Source: Paenibacillus sp. FJAT-26967 (GTDB lineage Bacteria; Bacillota; Bacilli; Paenibacillales; NBRC-103111). Taken from it: a stretch of DNA of 64,000 bases. A model generated the notes under the pieces. It ran no database searches. It was given only the letters and a program-made list of their open reading frames with translations, and was not told the DNA's origin. Below are positions 25,040-34,500 of the stretch, piece by piece. Every line of letters starts with the position of its first letter. Positions within the stretch are counted from its first letter, which is position 1. The stretch lies in NCBI RefSeq assembly GCF_001541095.1, contig NZ_LMXH01000004.1, forward strand, positions 248,001-312,000. The letters are read 5' to 3'. A program made the position numbers and the translations under genes.

Positions 25040-25234
25040 ATTTAGTCATTTCCCGGATGTGTGAAGTAAGTATTACGCAGCCCTTTATTCAATTCATCCA
25101 GTGAAGCAAACGCATAGGAATTGTGCTTCCAACCGTCCATTCCGTCTGCTTGATCTTCCTTGCACGAATTGTTCGATTTGGCGGGCAAGAGAAATGGACG
25201 AGGTTTTGTCCAGCATCCATTCTATATCGGTCAT
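25040..25234 (-). pseudogene. collapsed remnant of a MocR/GntR-type PLP-fold regulator (possible)
   Basis: From ATG 25234 the minus strand reads IEWMLDKTSSISLARQIEQF, like the start of MocR regulators where the winged helix begins. The frame then stops at 25094. In the +1 frame the next stretch gives NSYAFASLDELNKGL and ends near 25046, which resembles a MocR C-terminal end. The whole middle (several hundred residues) is missing. The divergent neighbour is a truncated LysE exporter, the usual partner of such regulators, which supports the reading. The match is short, so identity is tentative. Confidence 0.45.
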
Positions 25235-25283
25235 TGGCCGAACACCTAACCCCTTTAAGATTATAAGTCTATTGCACAAATTG

Positions 25284-25321
25284 GTTGGTCCTTCATCCAA
25301 CTAATTGGATGAAGGACCAAC
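25284..25321. repeat. 38-bp perfect palindrome between the mocR and lysE remnants
   Basis: GTTGGTCCTTCATCCAA (25284-25300), loop CTAA, and its exact complement (25305-25321). It sits in the divergent promoter region of two decayed genes. It fits a regulator operator better than a terminator, because no T run follows on either strand. Confidence 0.85.
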
Positions 25322-25372
25322 ATCGCCGGACCGTTAAGATAAGAAGATGAACTTATAACGGGAGGAAGCATC

Positions 25373-25717
25373 ATGACCTTCGCTGCCGTACATGGCTTTA
25401 TTATGGCCCTTGAGCTTATTGTGCCCCTTGGCGTACAGAATGTGTTTGTTTTTAATCAGGGAGCTTTGCATAAGAGATTCAGAGACGTTCTTCCGGTCGT
25501 TGCGACTGCATCACTATGCGATAGGCTGCTGATTGCTGCGGCCGTTATCTGGCTGAACAAAGTCTCCGCCATACTCATGTGGGATCGGATCTCCATATCA
25601 TGTCAGGGATTTAATGTTCGGTTTTTAATGATTTTTTCTGTTTATTCTATAAAATTCAGATCAATAAATAAAAAAAACCGAATGTTTAAAGGAGCGTTCC
25701 TTGACAATGGGGCATGA
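25373..25717 (+). pseudogene. truncated LysE-family amino-acid exporter
   Basis: After a good ribosome site (CGGGAGGAAGCATC) the frame reads HGFIMALELIVPLGVQNVFV, then FNQGALHKRFRDVLPVVATA and SLCDRLLIAAAV. This is the first 65-70 residues of a LysE exporter, with the conserved PLGxQN motif. After ILMW (about 25580) the resemblance ends and the frame runs on by chance to 25717; a functional LysE has about 205 residues with six helices. The rest is absent from the window. It is divergent from the MocR-like remnant, so a whole exporter-regulator module appears to have been lost. Confidence 0.8.
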
Positions 25718-25762
25718 ATTAGATAATCTACCTAAGGGGATATTGCTGCCCCGCTCAACACT

Positions 25763-25792
25763 TTGCAACTGAGAATATACAACGTGTAACTA
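25763..25792 (+). promoter_or_regulatory. probable promoter of the riboswitch-FAD oxidoreductase transcript
   Basis: TTGCAA (25763-25768), 18-base spacer, TAACTA (25787-25792). It lies just ahead of the aptamer, as needed for a transcribed leader. Confidence 0.45.
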
Positions 25793-25807
25793 AACTTCAT
25801 AAGACAA

Positions 25808-25878
25808 CTATTCGTATATCTTCGGCAATAAGGGCCGGAGGTCTCTACAAGGAACCGATAATTCCTGGCTACGAATGG
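25808..25878 (+). promoter_or_regulatory. purine-type riboswitch aptamer with unusual core
   Basis: Three helices meet in the purine-aptamer order. P1 is CTATTCGTA (25808-25816) with TACGAATGG (25870-25878). P2 is CTTCGGC (25820-25826) with GCCGGAG (25834-25840), loop AATAAGG. P3 is AGGAA (25850-25854) with TTCCT (25862-25866), loop CCGATAA. The GG of loop 2 and CC of loop 3 can form the kissing pairs. The joining segment GTCTCTAC corresponds to GUUUCUAC. The specificity base is C25869 (equivalent to C74 of xpt), which points to guanine. Departures from consensus are one base fewer in J1/2, C for U48 and G for A73. Ligand is therefore open. Confidence 0.82.
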
Positions 25879-25915
25879 ACGGATTTTCCGTACCATTCGC
25901 AGGCCGGGTTTTTTT
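25867..25915 (+). terminator. riboswitch expression platform: terminator sharing the P1 3' strand
   Basis: CGAATGGACGG (25872-25882) pairs with CCGT and CCATTCG (25888-25899), one bulged A, extended outward by GGC/GCC, then seven T (25909-25915). The 5' arm includes the P1 3' strand, so a closed aptamer and the terminator exclude each other. Ligand binding should allow read-through (ON switch). Confidence 0.78.
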
Positions 25916-25969
25916 GCGCGTAAATGGCCCGGAACTAGCAATCATTCGCACTCACTGGGGGATAAGATA

Positions 25970-27412
25970 ATGAATAACCGATACGACGTGATTATTGTTG
26001 GAGCTGGACCCGCTGGTATTTTCGCTGCTTATGAATTCTCATTGAAGGCACCGCATCTGAAGGTGCTGCTTGTAGACAAGGGCCATGACATTAACCGCAG
26101 AAGCTGCCCGATTCTGGAGGAGAAAATAAAGCTTTGTCCGCCTGCGGCAGGCCGTAAAGAATTCTCGGGCTGCATCCCGGCCTGTTCGATCACAGCCGGG
26201 TTCGGTGGAGCGGGTGCTTACAGCGACGGCAAATTCAACATTACTACTGAATTCGGCGGCTGGCTGACCGATTATCTGGCACCATCGCGGGTGCTGGAGC
26301 TAATCAAGTACGTCGATGCCATTAACCTGCGCCATGGGGCTCAGCAGACATTGACAGATCCCCTCACAGATGTGGTGGCTGATATTGAAAGCCGGGCGTA
26401 CGCAGCCGGACTTAAGCTGCTTAGGGCGCAGGTACGCCACTTGGGTACCGAGCAGAATCTGGAGATTATGCGCGACATCAACACGTATCTGAAGACGAAG
26501 ATTGATATGCGATTTAAGACCGAAGTGGCCGATATTCTGACAACCAAGAGCACAGACGGTTACAAAGTGAGCGGGATCGTTCTGAACAACGGCGAAGAAA
26601 TCGAAGCGGATTCGGTCGTTGTCGCTCCGGGACGTGACGGTTCGGCCTGGCTGACAACCATTCTGCGCAAGCGGAAGCTGAAAATGTACAACAATCAGGT
26701 CGACGTCGGCGTACGGGTCGAGACATCCGATGTAGTCATGCAGGAGATCAACAAGCACTTATACGAAGGTAAATTTATCTATAATACATCCGTCGGCACA
26801 CGGGTGCGTACATTCTGCAGCAATCCTTCGGGCCATGTCGTGGTAGAGAATCACAGCGGCGTTATGGCTGCAAACGGCCATGCTTACAAAGATCCCGCAC
26901 TCGGGTCGCAGAACACGAACTTCGCGCTGCTCGTCTCCCACCAGTTCACGGAGCCGTTCGACAAGCCGAACGAATATGCCCGGGAGATCTGCCAGCGCGC
27001 GAACGATTTGTCCAACGGTGGCATCATCGTTCAGAAGTACGGGGATATCGTACGCGGGCGCAGGTCTACGGAAGCCCGGATCAAAGAGGGATTCCTGGAG
27101 CCGACATTGAAAGAAGCCGTGCCCGGAGATCTGGGGCTTGTGCTGCCTTACAACACGATGAAGAGCTTGGTGGAGATGGTGGAGGCTCTGGAAAAAGTAA
27201 CGCCCGGTATCGCTTCCGAACATACGTTGTTCTACGGCGTAGAGGCAAAGTTCTACTCGGCCCGCCCAAAACTGACGGAGCAGCTGGAAACAGAGATTGA
27301 AGGCTTATTCTGCGGCGGCGACGGTGCCGGCGTAACGCGCGGTCTGGCCCAAGCCGGCGCAGCCGGTGTCTGGATTGCCAGAGCCGTTACAGACCGTATC
27401 GGCAGCCGGTAA
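25970..27412 (+). CDS. FAD-dependent oxidoreductase (COG2509-type), riboswitch controlled
   Basis: A 480-residue flavoprotein. It opens with the dinucleotide-binding motif VIIVGAGPAGIFAAYE (residues 7-22), has several Cys near the N-terminus (RRSCPILEEKIKLC, SGCIPACS), the ITAGFGGAGAYSDGKFN segment, and the second FAD motif GLFCGGDGAGVTRGLAQAGAAG near the end. This is the uncharacterised FAD-dependent dehydrogenase family. Control by a purine-type aptamer immediately upstream suggests a role in purine-related metabolism, but the reaction is unknown. The start is preceded by TGGGGGATAAGATA. It is a single-gene transcript with a strong terminator. Confidence 0.85.
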   Translation: MNNRYDVIIVGAGPAGIFAAYEFSLKAPHLKVLLVDKGHDINRRSCPILEEKIKLCPPAAGRKEFSGCIPACSITAGFGGAGAYSDGKFNITTEFGGWLTDYLAPSRVLELIKYVDAINLRHGAQQTLTDPLTDVVADIESRAYAAGLKLLRAQVRHLGTEQNLEIMRDINTYLKTKIDMRFKTEVADILTTKSTDGYKVSGIVLNNGEEIEADSVVVAPGRDGSAWLTTILRKRKLKMYNNQVDVGVRVETSDVVMQEINKHLYEGKFIYNTSVGTRVRTFCSNPSGHVVVENHSGVMAANGHAYKDPALGSQNTNFALLVSHQFTEPFDKPNEYAREICQRANDLSNGGIIVQKYGDIVRGRRSTEARIKEGFLEPTLKEAVPGDLGLVLPYNTMKSLVEMVEALEKVTPGIASEHTLFYGVEAKFYSARPKLTEQLETEIEGLFCGGDGAGVTRGLAQAGAAGVWIARAVTDRIGSR

Positions 27413-27467
27413 TAAGCGGCGGTCATACGATCCGTATGTTACGCATCTTTACTTGAAGCAAAAGAGA

Positions 27468-27512
27468 GACCCTGACAAACCGGAGCCAATCCGGTTGTCA
27501 GGGTCTTTTTTG
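27468..27512 (+). terminator. terminator of the FAD oxidoreductase gene
   Basis: GACCCTGACAA(A)CCGGA (27468-27484) pairs with TCCGGTTGTCAGGGTC (27490-27505) and is followed by TTTTTT. A very stable stem. Confidence 0.92.
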
Positions 27513-27638
27513 CTTTTTAATGAGACAAAAATGAAGAATGAAGCGTCTTATACATAACCGCATAATCAGGAGACGCTCATTTGGCCTCATTTAAAGACAG
27601 CTTCCAAGCCTTATCGGCTGATGGCACGGAATACGGAA

Positions 27639-28343
27639 TTAGGTAAGCGGGACATGCAGCCACCAGACTCCGGCGCACTCCGGCAGCTGAGAGAGCTCTT
27701 CCCGCCGTACACGAGCCGCAAGTTCGTCCCCGAAGAAGAAAGAGGTTAGCTCTCCCGCCTGCTCCAAGCTGTCGAAGTGATAATCGAGCCGGAATGTGTC
27801 ATGGCACAGCCCGAATTCTTCGCTCAGCATGGCGTAGTAAGGCCTTAGTGATTCGGGCGGATCAGGCACCTCAGTACCCGTGCCCATTGTCTCGAATACG
27901 ATAGCGGTCCCCCCGGGGCGCAGTACTCGGGTGATCTCGCCTATGATCCGGCGCAAGTTGTCCTGCCAGCCTTGCACGCCCGAATGCGTGAGGTAGCACA
28001 TACTCCAGCCGGCAACTACAAGATCGGCGGAGCGGGTATGCAGGGGGAGCTGCCGGAGATCGCAGACGGCGCACTTCCAGTTAGTAAGCCCTGCACCCTC
28101 CAGCTTGCGTGAGGTAATATCCAGCATAGCGGCAGAAGCATCCAGCGCCAGGACGGAACGGGCTCTGGGGGCAAGTATGGTTGTTAATCTGCCGGTACCC
28201 GCACCCAGATCTACGATATCCAGGCCGGCATAGGGCCGGATACGCGCAATGATGTCTGCAAGACTTTGCTGCTTGGAGACCATCAGGTCGTATTGTAAAG
28301 CACCATTCTTGTAAATTTCGGTATGATTTGGCATGTGACCCAC
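27639..28343 (-). CDS. class I SAM-dependent methyltransferase
   Basis: A 234-residue enzyme with the Rossmann-type SAM site: motif I IVDLGAGTGRLTTILAP (residues about 45-61), the acidic end of strand 2 VLALDASAAML, CAVCDLRQLPL for motif II, and a later VLRPGGTAIVFETMG strand. The N-terminal QYDLMVSKQQSLADII region resembles small-molecule methyltransferases. The substrate is unknown. The gene follows the MerR-methyltransferase gene on the same strand with 117 bases between, so both may be expressed from the MerR-type promoter. Confidence 0.85.
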   Translation of the reverse strand: MGHMPNHTEIYKNGALQYDLMVSKQQSLADIIARIRPYAGLDIVDLGAGTGRLTTILAPRARSVLALDASAAMLDITSRKLEGAGLTNWKCAVCDLRQLPLHTRSADLVVAGWSMCYLTHSGVQGWQDNLRRIIGEITRVLRPGGTAIVFETMGTGTEVPDPPESLRPYYAMLSEEFGLCHDTFRLDYHFDSLEQAGELTSFFFGDELAARVRREELSQLPECAGVWWLHVPLT

Positions 28344-28460
28344 CCTCGCTTGTATAGTAGTAGAGAAGATATCTTTACGATAGAGGTTTACGCAGCGTGA
28401 AGGTCAATAGTTATCGGCGTTTGTTTGCAGGATGGTTTGTAATAGGCCGTGCAGTATTTA

Positions 28461-29438
28461 CTAACGTTTGCAGGAAACAATCAACACCAGTCCCGGCGTT
28501 AGTTCACGGCAGCGATAATCGAATCCATGGGAACCGAACCAGCCGAGATAACCGGGCAGCTCTGTTTCCGTTCCGCTGGTGACAGACGTCCGATCGACTA
28601 GACCGATCCGGCCCTGCGGTTTGAGAACCCTTTCCATTTCCGCCAGGGCAAGCAATTGCTGCTTATCGGACAAATGATGGAAAGAAAAACTCGACGCAGC
28701 AAAGTCGAACTGCCCGTCCGTATAAGGGACCGCGAGAAAGTTGCCGATTTTGGTAGTCATGTGAGGGTACTTGGCTCTGCAAATGCGGAGCATTTCCCTG
28801 GATTGATCGACCCCGGCGATGACAGCGCCCGTATTCTGCAGCAGGCCTGCCAGATTGCCCGTACCGGTGCCCAGATCAAGCCCGTGTTCTCCCGGTTTCG
28901 GATTTATTTCCTTAACCAGCTCTTGCAAAGATTGGCTGTAGTGGGGGTACTCGGTGTCCCCGCCGTACACACGCTCATCATGGGTGGAAGCAAGCTGGTC
29001 GAAGTTCCAGGCATCCCGCCAATTCAGCCGCAATTCTCTCTGAGATTTGGAGTTGGCCGCAAGCCGGTAGAAATCATCAAGAGGCATTGAACGGTTCTGC
29101 TTCAGCAGATGAATCATATGATCCGTCGTGTCCAGTGTGTGCCGCGTATCGAGCCACTGCCCGAACAGCACGGCCCGCTGAAGCTCCAGATAGTGAAGCA
29201 GCTCGTCATGATCGCCGCACTCGATCTTATCCAGAGCTCCTTGAATGTCGCTGAGCGTCATACCGGATTCCCGCAGGGCAACGATCGTCTGAAGCCGCCA
29301 CAATTCCCGCTCCGTAAAAGTCCGGTAGCCGTTATGGCCGCACTTGTAAGGGGAAATCAGCCCCTTTTCTTCATAAAAACGGATCGTACGCGTAGAAATC
29401 CTCAGACGCTGGGCCGCATCCTTAATTTGCATGGACAT
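28461..29438 (-). CDS. MerR-family regulator fused to a SAM-dependent methyltransferase domain
   Basis: A 325-residue two-domain protein. Residues 1-75 are a MerR winged helix (IKDAAQRLRISTRTIRFYEE, the Tyr-Arg-Thr wing, then LQTIVALRESGMTLSDI). A helical linker follows to about residue 125. Residues 175-325 are a methyltransferase with GLDLGTGTGNLAGLL (motif I), VIAGVDQSREML and FHHLSDKQQLLALAEMERVLKPQGRIGLVD. The methyltransferase part may be an enzyme or a SAM-binding sensor. The gene has a MerR-type promoter with a 19-base spacer directly upstream, so it likely activates itself and the methyltransferase gene downstream. AAGGAGCATGTCC precedes the ATG. Confidence 0.88.
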   Translation of the reverse strand: MSMQIKDAAQRLRISTRTIRFYEEKGLISPYKCGHNGYRTFTERELWRLQTIVALRESGMTLSDIQGALDKIECGDHDELLHYLELQRAVLFGQWLDTRHTLDTTDHMIHLLKQNRSMPLDDFYRLAANSKSQRELRLNWRDAWNFDQLASTHDERVYGGDTEYPHYSQSLQELVKEINPKPGEHGLDLGTGTGNLAGLLQNTGAVIAGVDQSREMLRICRAKYPHMTTKIGNFLAVPYTDGQFDFAASSFSFHHLSDKQQLLALAEMERVLKPQGRIGLVDRTSVTSGTETELPGYLGWFGSHGFDYRCRELTPGLVLIVSCKR

Positions 29439-29457
29439 GCTCCTTGTTTTTCTGTTT

Positions 29458-29488
29458 ATCGTAAACCTTTCCGTTACGTAAAGGTAAA
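29458..29488 (-). promoter_or_regulatory. MerR-type promoter with 19-base spacer and dyad
   Basis: On the minus strand TTTACC (29488-29483), 19-base spacer, TACGAT (29463-29458). The dyad ACCTTT-N9-AAAGGT occupies the spacer (29465-29485). A long spacer with a central dyad is the hallmark of promoters untwisted by MerR proteins. The regulator gene begins 20 bases downstream. Confidence 0.75.
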
Positions 29489-29818
29489 GTTTTTTTTGCG
29501 AAGAGAGTTGGAAGAGGATACGAAATTACTAGACTCATAGGAAAAGGATGCAGACGGAGCCGAGGATTTCGCAGTACAATAGGGGCGCGGAGATCATAGG
29601 GATTCATGACCACGCTGTAGGCGGATAAATAATTTTCTTATTTGATTTTTCTTGCAGCAAGACAAGGGGCTGTCAGGAAGAATCCGGTAGCGATCCGGAA
29701 TATAACGGTAATATTGGTGTGATAGGCTGAACAGAAGAGCGAAGTAAAGCTCCGCACGATAAGATAGGGTGCCCAAATAAGAGCTTCTTTTCCTGAAAAG
29801 TGAAAGGGGATGCATCAG
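29489..29818. other. intergenic region between the MerR fusion and nnr
   Basis: About 330 bases between divergent genes. I see no ORF with a ribosome site and no RNA structure beyond short stems. It must hold the nnr promoter, which I could not assign with confidence. Confidence 0.4.
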
Positions 29819-31351
29819 ATGCGAATAGTAACCGCTGAAGAGATGTATGAGATTGACCGTAGAGCTGTTCATGAGATCGGAATACGTGAGGATACGCTGA
29901 TGGAAAGCGCAGGACAAGCCGTGGCCCGTGTGCTTATGGACCGGTTTCCGGCTGAGGCGCGGATTGTCGTGCTGGCGGGAGCGGGAAATAACGGGGGAGA
30001 CGGCATCGTCATCGCGCGCGTGCTGAAGAGCCACGGGCGCTGTGCCGAGCTGTGGCTTGTGCCGCCCAAAGACAAGCTGAAGGGGGCCGCCGCAGCCGCC
30101 CTGAACGTGTATGAGAAGTCTGGATATGACTTCCGCGATTACAATGAGGAGGAAGCTTTGCTGGACCGGGAGCTGGAGCGGGCATCACTCATCGTCGATG
30201 CTCTGCTGGGAATCGGCGTCAAGGGTGAGCTGCGCGAACCGTACCGCACGCTGATCTCCAGCCTCAATGGCCGGCGTGCAGCCGTGTACGCGGTTGATCT
30301 GCCGAGCGGCGTACCGGCGGACGGCGGCGCTGTGGAGAAGGCCGTGCGGGCGGATGCGACCGTCACGATCCAGTACCCTAAGCTCGGGGCGTTCACGCAC
30401 CCGGCTGCTTCGTATTTCGGCGAGAGAATCATCGCCGATATTGGCATTCCGCCGGCTGCCGCCGCTGGCCTGCCAAGCCGCCGAAGCACGTGGAGCCTGG
30501 CGGATGTGCGGCGAACGCTGCCCCGCCGGACAGAGGCTTCGCACAAAGGCACGCATGGCCGCGCCCTGGTGGCAGGCGGCTCCCGGACGATGCCGGGCGC
30601 GGTGGTGCTCGCATCGAGGGCAGCTCTGCGCAGCGGAGCGGGCCTCGTCACGACGGCGCTGCCGGATGCGGTCCACGCCATTGCGGCCGGGCAGTACCCC
30701 GAAGCGATGTATATGCCGTCTCCATCGACGGAAGATGGCTTCTTCCGGGACAAGCTGCCGCTTGAAGACGCCGGGGACTTCAATGCCATTGCAGTCGGCC
30801 CCGGCCTCGGCAGGACAAGAGGTGCCCGGGCTGTCGTAGAGCAGGTGCTGCGCCAAGAGACTGTCGTCGTCCTGGACGCCGATGCGCTGTTCCACGCGGC
30901 GGATCTGCTGCCGCTTCTCCGGCAGAGGAACCGGCCGCTGGTACTGACTCCCCATCCGGGCGAGATGGCCCGGTTGACAGGCCGCACTATCGAGGAAGTG
31001 GAGCGCGACCGTTTCGGCGTCTCTGCGCGGCTGGCGGCGGACACCGGCGCATACATCGTGCTCAAGGGACCCTACACGATCGTGACGGGCCCGGACGGTA
31101 CCCAGCATGTGAACACGTCAGGCAATGCCGCCCTCGCCAAGGGAGGGTCGGGTGATGTGCTTACCGGTATCATCACGGCTTTTGTGATGCAGCACGCGAG
31201 TCCCATGGAAGCGATCAGCAACGCCGTGTTCGTGCACGGCCGGAGTGCCGAATTGCTGACGGCCGGGGGTCATTCGCTGCTGGACGTGCTCGCATCCGAT
31301 GTGATTGAGGGCATTCCGGCTGTTCTTCGTGAAATTCTGGCTGGGATTTAA
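29819..31351 (+). CDS. nnr: bifunctional NAD(P)H-hydrate epimerase/ADP-dependent dehydratase
   Basis: A 510-residue repair enzyme. The N-terminal half (about 1-215) is the epimerase that interconverts R- and S-NAD(P)HX, with VLAGAGNNGGDGIVIARVL and VDALLGIGVKG. The C-terminal half (about 225-505) is the ADP-dependent dehydratase that restores NAD(P)H, with GSRTMPGAVVLASRAALRSG, VLTPHPGEMARL and the phosphate-binding NAALAKGGSGDVLTG. The start at 29819 is preferred to the ATG at 29810 because the ribosome site GAAAGGGG ends right at the earlier codon. It stands alone, without acpS or alr nearby. Confidence 0.93.
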   Translation: MRIVTAEEMYEIDRRAVHEIGIREDTLMESAGQAVARVLMDRFPAEARIVVLAGAGNNGGDGIVIARVLKSHGRCAELWLVPPKDKLKGAAAAALNVYEKSGYDFRDYNEEEALLDRELERASLIVDALLGIGVKGELREPYRTLISSLNGRRAAVYAVDLPSGVPADGGAVEKAVRADATVTIQYPKLGAFTHPAASYFGERIIADIGIPPAAAAGLPSRRSTWSLADVRRTLPRRTEASHKGTHGRALVAGGSRTMPGAVVLASRAALRSGAGLVTTALPDAVHAIAAGQYPEAMYMPSPSTEDGFFRDKLPLEDAGDFNAIAVGPGLGRTRGARAVVEQVLRQETVVVLDADALFHAADLLPLLRQRNRPLVLTPHPGEMARLTGRTIEEVERDRFGVSARLAADTGAYIVLKGPYTIVTGPDGTQHVNTSGNAALAKGGSGDVLTGIITAFVMQHASPMEAISNAVFVHGRSAELLTAGGHSLLDVLASDVIEGIPAVLREILAGI

Positions 31352-31505
31352 AGAGCCCCTTTCCTCTTCTATTTAATCTGCTGTTAATCTTTCTCTCAAT
31401 TTGAATTATTCCGGAAATTTACAGAAGTGGAGGGAAAAGCAGGATATTGCGGGGGAGGGGCGAATGAAACTAGAGATTAGTGATGTGAGGTTTGGAGGTT
31501 TTTTT

Positions 31506-34500
31506 ATGCGTAAATGTTGTCTGATAATCGTTGTCTGTCTGATAGTTGGTATTTTTCCATTATCCGCATACGGAGCAGAAACACCTACTCTCAAAAAAGA
31601 AGGAGCCTCCCTAAACTATCAACGAAAAGCCGTAACCGATGGGGCCATACCCGGACAAGTGCTTGTTAAATACAAGGACAGCCGGAGAGCTGACTCTATG
31701 GGGATTCGGGGCCTGGCTGAGAAAAGCGCACCTGCCTCTCACGATTCTAAATACATACAGCGCGTAGGTCCGAAAGGGCTTGTAACGATGGAGTTTCCGC
31801 AAAGCGAACCTGTATCAGACGTTCTCCATGAGCTGAGTCAGGACCCAGATGTCGATTACGTTGAGCCCGTGTATCCCGTATATGCGGCAGGCATCACACC
31901 TGGAAACGGTGCTCCGAACAGGGCTTCAACGGATTCCGCAGCCGCGGATATTCCTGTCAAAGCCGCTACCTACCTGAGTGATCCGCTAATTGAACAGCAG
32001 TGGTGGTACCGGGCTATTCAGGCGGATTTGGCGGGTACGCCTGCAACTGACGAAGCCATGGCAGGTACCGTGATTGCCGTGATTGACACGGGCGTAGATA
32101 CCTTTCATGAAGATTTGAAAGAAAGCCGCATCGAGGGGTACAACCTCATCGGCAATAACACCGATACCCGCGACGATAATGGGCACGGCACGAATGTAGC
32201 GGGTATAGCGGCCGCTCTCAAGAACAACAAGATCGGAATTGCCGGGGTTGCCAGCGGCGCTAAGATTATGCCGGTTAAGGTGCTGGACAGCGAAGGCTTC
32301 GGCAGAAGCGATATTATAACGGAGGGCATTTACTGGGCTGTGGATCACGGAGCGGACGTGCTTAATCTGAGCTTAACCTCTTCAAGCAGTTCGCGTGCCA
32401 TGGAAGAAGCGATTCAATATGCCTTGCAGAAGGGCGTTGTCGTTGTGTCCGCCTCCGGTAATGACAGCAACCACTGGATCGGCAACGATACGGGCGAACT
32501 CGATCATATCAAAGGCAGTGACGATCCGCTGGCGCACAGTTTCGTTAAGGATGTTGCTTTTCCTGCCCGTCTGCCGGGTGTTCTGGCGGTTGGAGCGGTG
32601 GACTGGTACCCGCATACCGAATTCATAGCGGCCGATTTCTCGAACACGGGCAACGCCTTAAGCGTTGTCGCTCCAGGTGTAGACATTAATAGTACGGACA
32701 AGGGAAACTCGTATACGCATAAAAATGGAACCTCATTGGCGGCCCCCATGGTTTCCGGCTTAGCCGCCCTTATTCTGGCGGCCGATCCGGAACTGCGCAA
32801 GCTGCCAGCCGGGGAGAAAAGTGAGCGGATTTCGCGGATTATCGCTGAAACAGCGGCTGATCTCGGTGCTCCGGGATTTGATTCTACCTTCGGATCGGGA
32901 CTTATCGATGTGAAAAAAGCTATGGAGACCCCGCGGCTGATCTTGGAGCCCCGTAATAACTCTATGGCGAATGCAGCAGGTGAACTGGTGGCAGATATCC
33001 GTCTGGTCAATAAGGACGGTACTCTGGCTTCAGGCGCGGCAGGTTCTGGTAAAATAGATGTGTTTGCCTATTCGTCCGGGAACGGACAGCCGCAATTTGT
33101 GCGGACGTTAACTTTCAGAGTGAGCGGCGGCAAAGCCAGTTTTACTTATAAACCTGAGAAATCCGGGAAATACTTGCTGGCTGCTTATAATGATGAGCAG
33201 ACTCCGCTCTGGGTAAGCGGGGAATCTCTCTTCATCAAGCCTCCCGCAGCTCCGGCCGCAAGCATACAAGGAGGGACATACAGCGGTCCTCTGACCGTCT
33301 CCCTGTCTTCATCCGAGCCGGGGGCCAAGATTTATTACACGTTAAGCGGCGCGGCTCCTACGGAACAGTCGGCTTTGTACACAGGGCCGCTTGTTCTCTC
33401 ACAAAGCCGGACGCTCAGTGTCATGACAGCTGTCGGCGGCGCAGTTAGCGAGGTCAGGACCTACCGGTATGAGATTACGGCCGGTACGGGCGGCAGCGGC
33501 AGCGGTTCATCTTCAAACGGAGGCGGCAGTACGCTGCAGCCCCTGCCTGCGGGTACGGAGCGATTCGTGAATGCCACTGCGGAACTGGTTCAGGAGAATG
33601 GTTATCCCATTCTTATACTGAAAGTCGCGGACAGCGAAATTCAACCGCTGCTGACGGATGCGGCGGTTAAAGAAATCGGCATACGGGCACTTCCGGCTAA
33701 GGATGGCGTTCAACTGGGCACTAAAGTACAGCTCCCTCCCGCTTTGTTCGCTGCCGGCCAGAAAAAGCCGGTTGTGATTATCACCGATGAAGCGTCTGTC
33801 CGTCTGGAACCGGGCTCTCTGAAGGTTAATTCGGATGAGACTGTGACGGTATCCCTGGTCCGGGCCCACGCTAACGAGAATCTGACAACGGCATATCCGG
33901 TCGGAGGCTCGCCGAAATCTCCTCTTCTGCAGATTGGAATTACGGCGGGTCAACGCCAGATAGCCGAGCTTCAGAAGCCGATGACCGTAACGATGGCTCA
34001 TCAGCCTGCCGACGCCGGGTCAGATCCGGAGAAGATGGGAACCTTCCTGTATTCGGCGGACGAACAGCGATGGTCTTATACAGCCGGCTATGATGCAGAC
34101 AATCGCACCACTTTTACGGTCAGTGAACTGACCTACGCAGCGGTCTTTGCCGTTAATCGCACATTCATCGATATGAGCGGCCACTGGGCCAGAAGAGCCG
34201 TTGAGGTGCTCGCTGCCAAGCAGATCGTCGACGGGATGGACGAGAGCCGTTTCGTCCCTCAGTCGGGAGTGACGAGGGCTCAGTTCGCGGCCATGCTGGC
34301 ACGGATGCTCCAGCTCCCGGAAGCGCCGGTACAGGGTAACCAGACTTTCCGGGACGTTGCGCAGCGGGACTGGTTCGCGGATGCCGTCGCGCGGGCCTAT
34401 AAGGCCGGACTCGTCTCCGGCGTGGCCGATGACCGGTTTGCGCCGAACGACCCGATTACCCGGGAGCAGATGGCTGCGATGCTGGTGCGGGCCTACGCCT

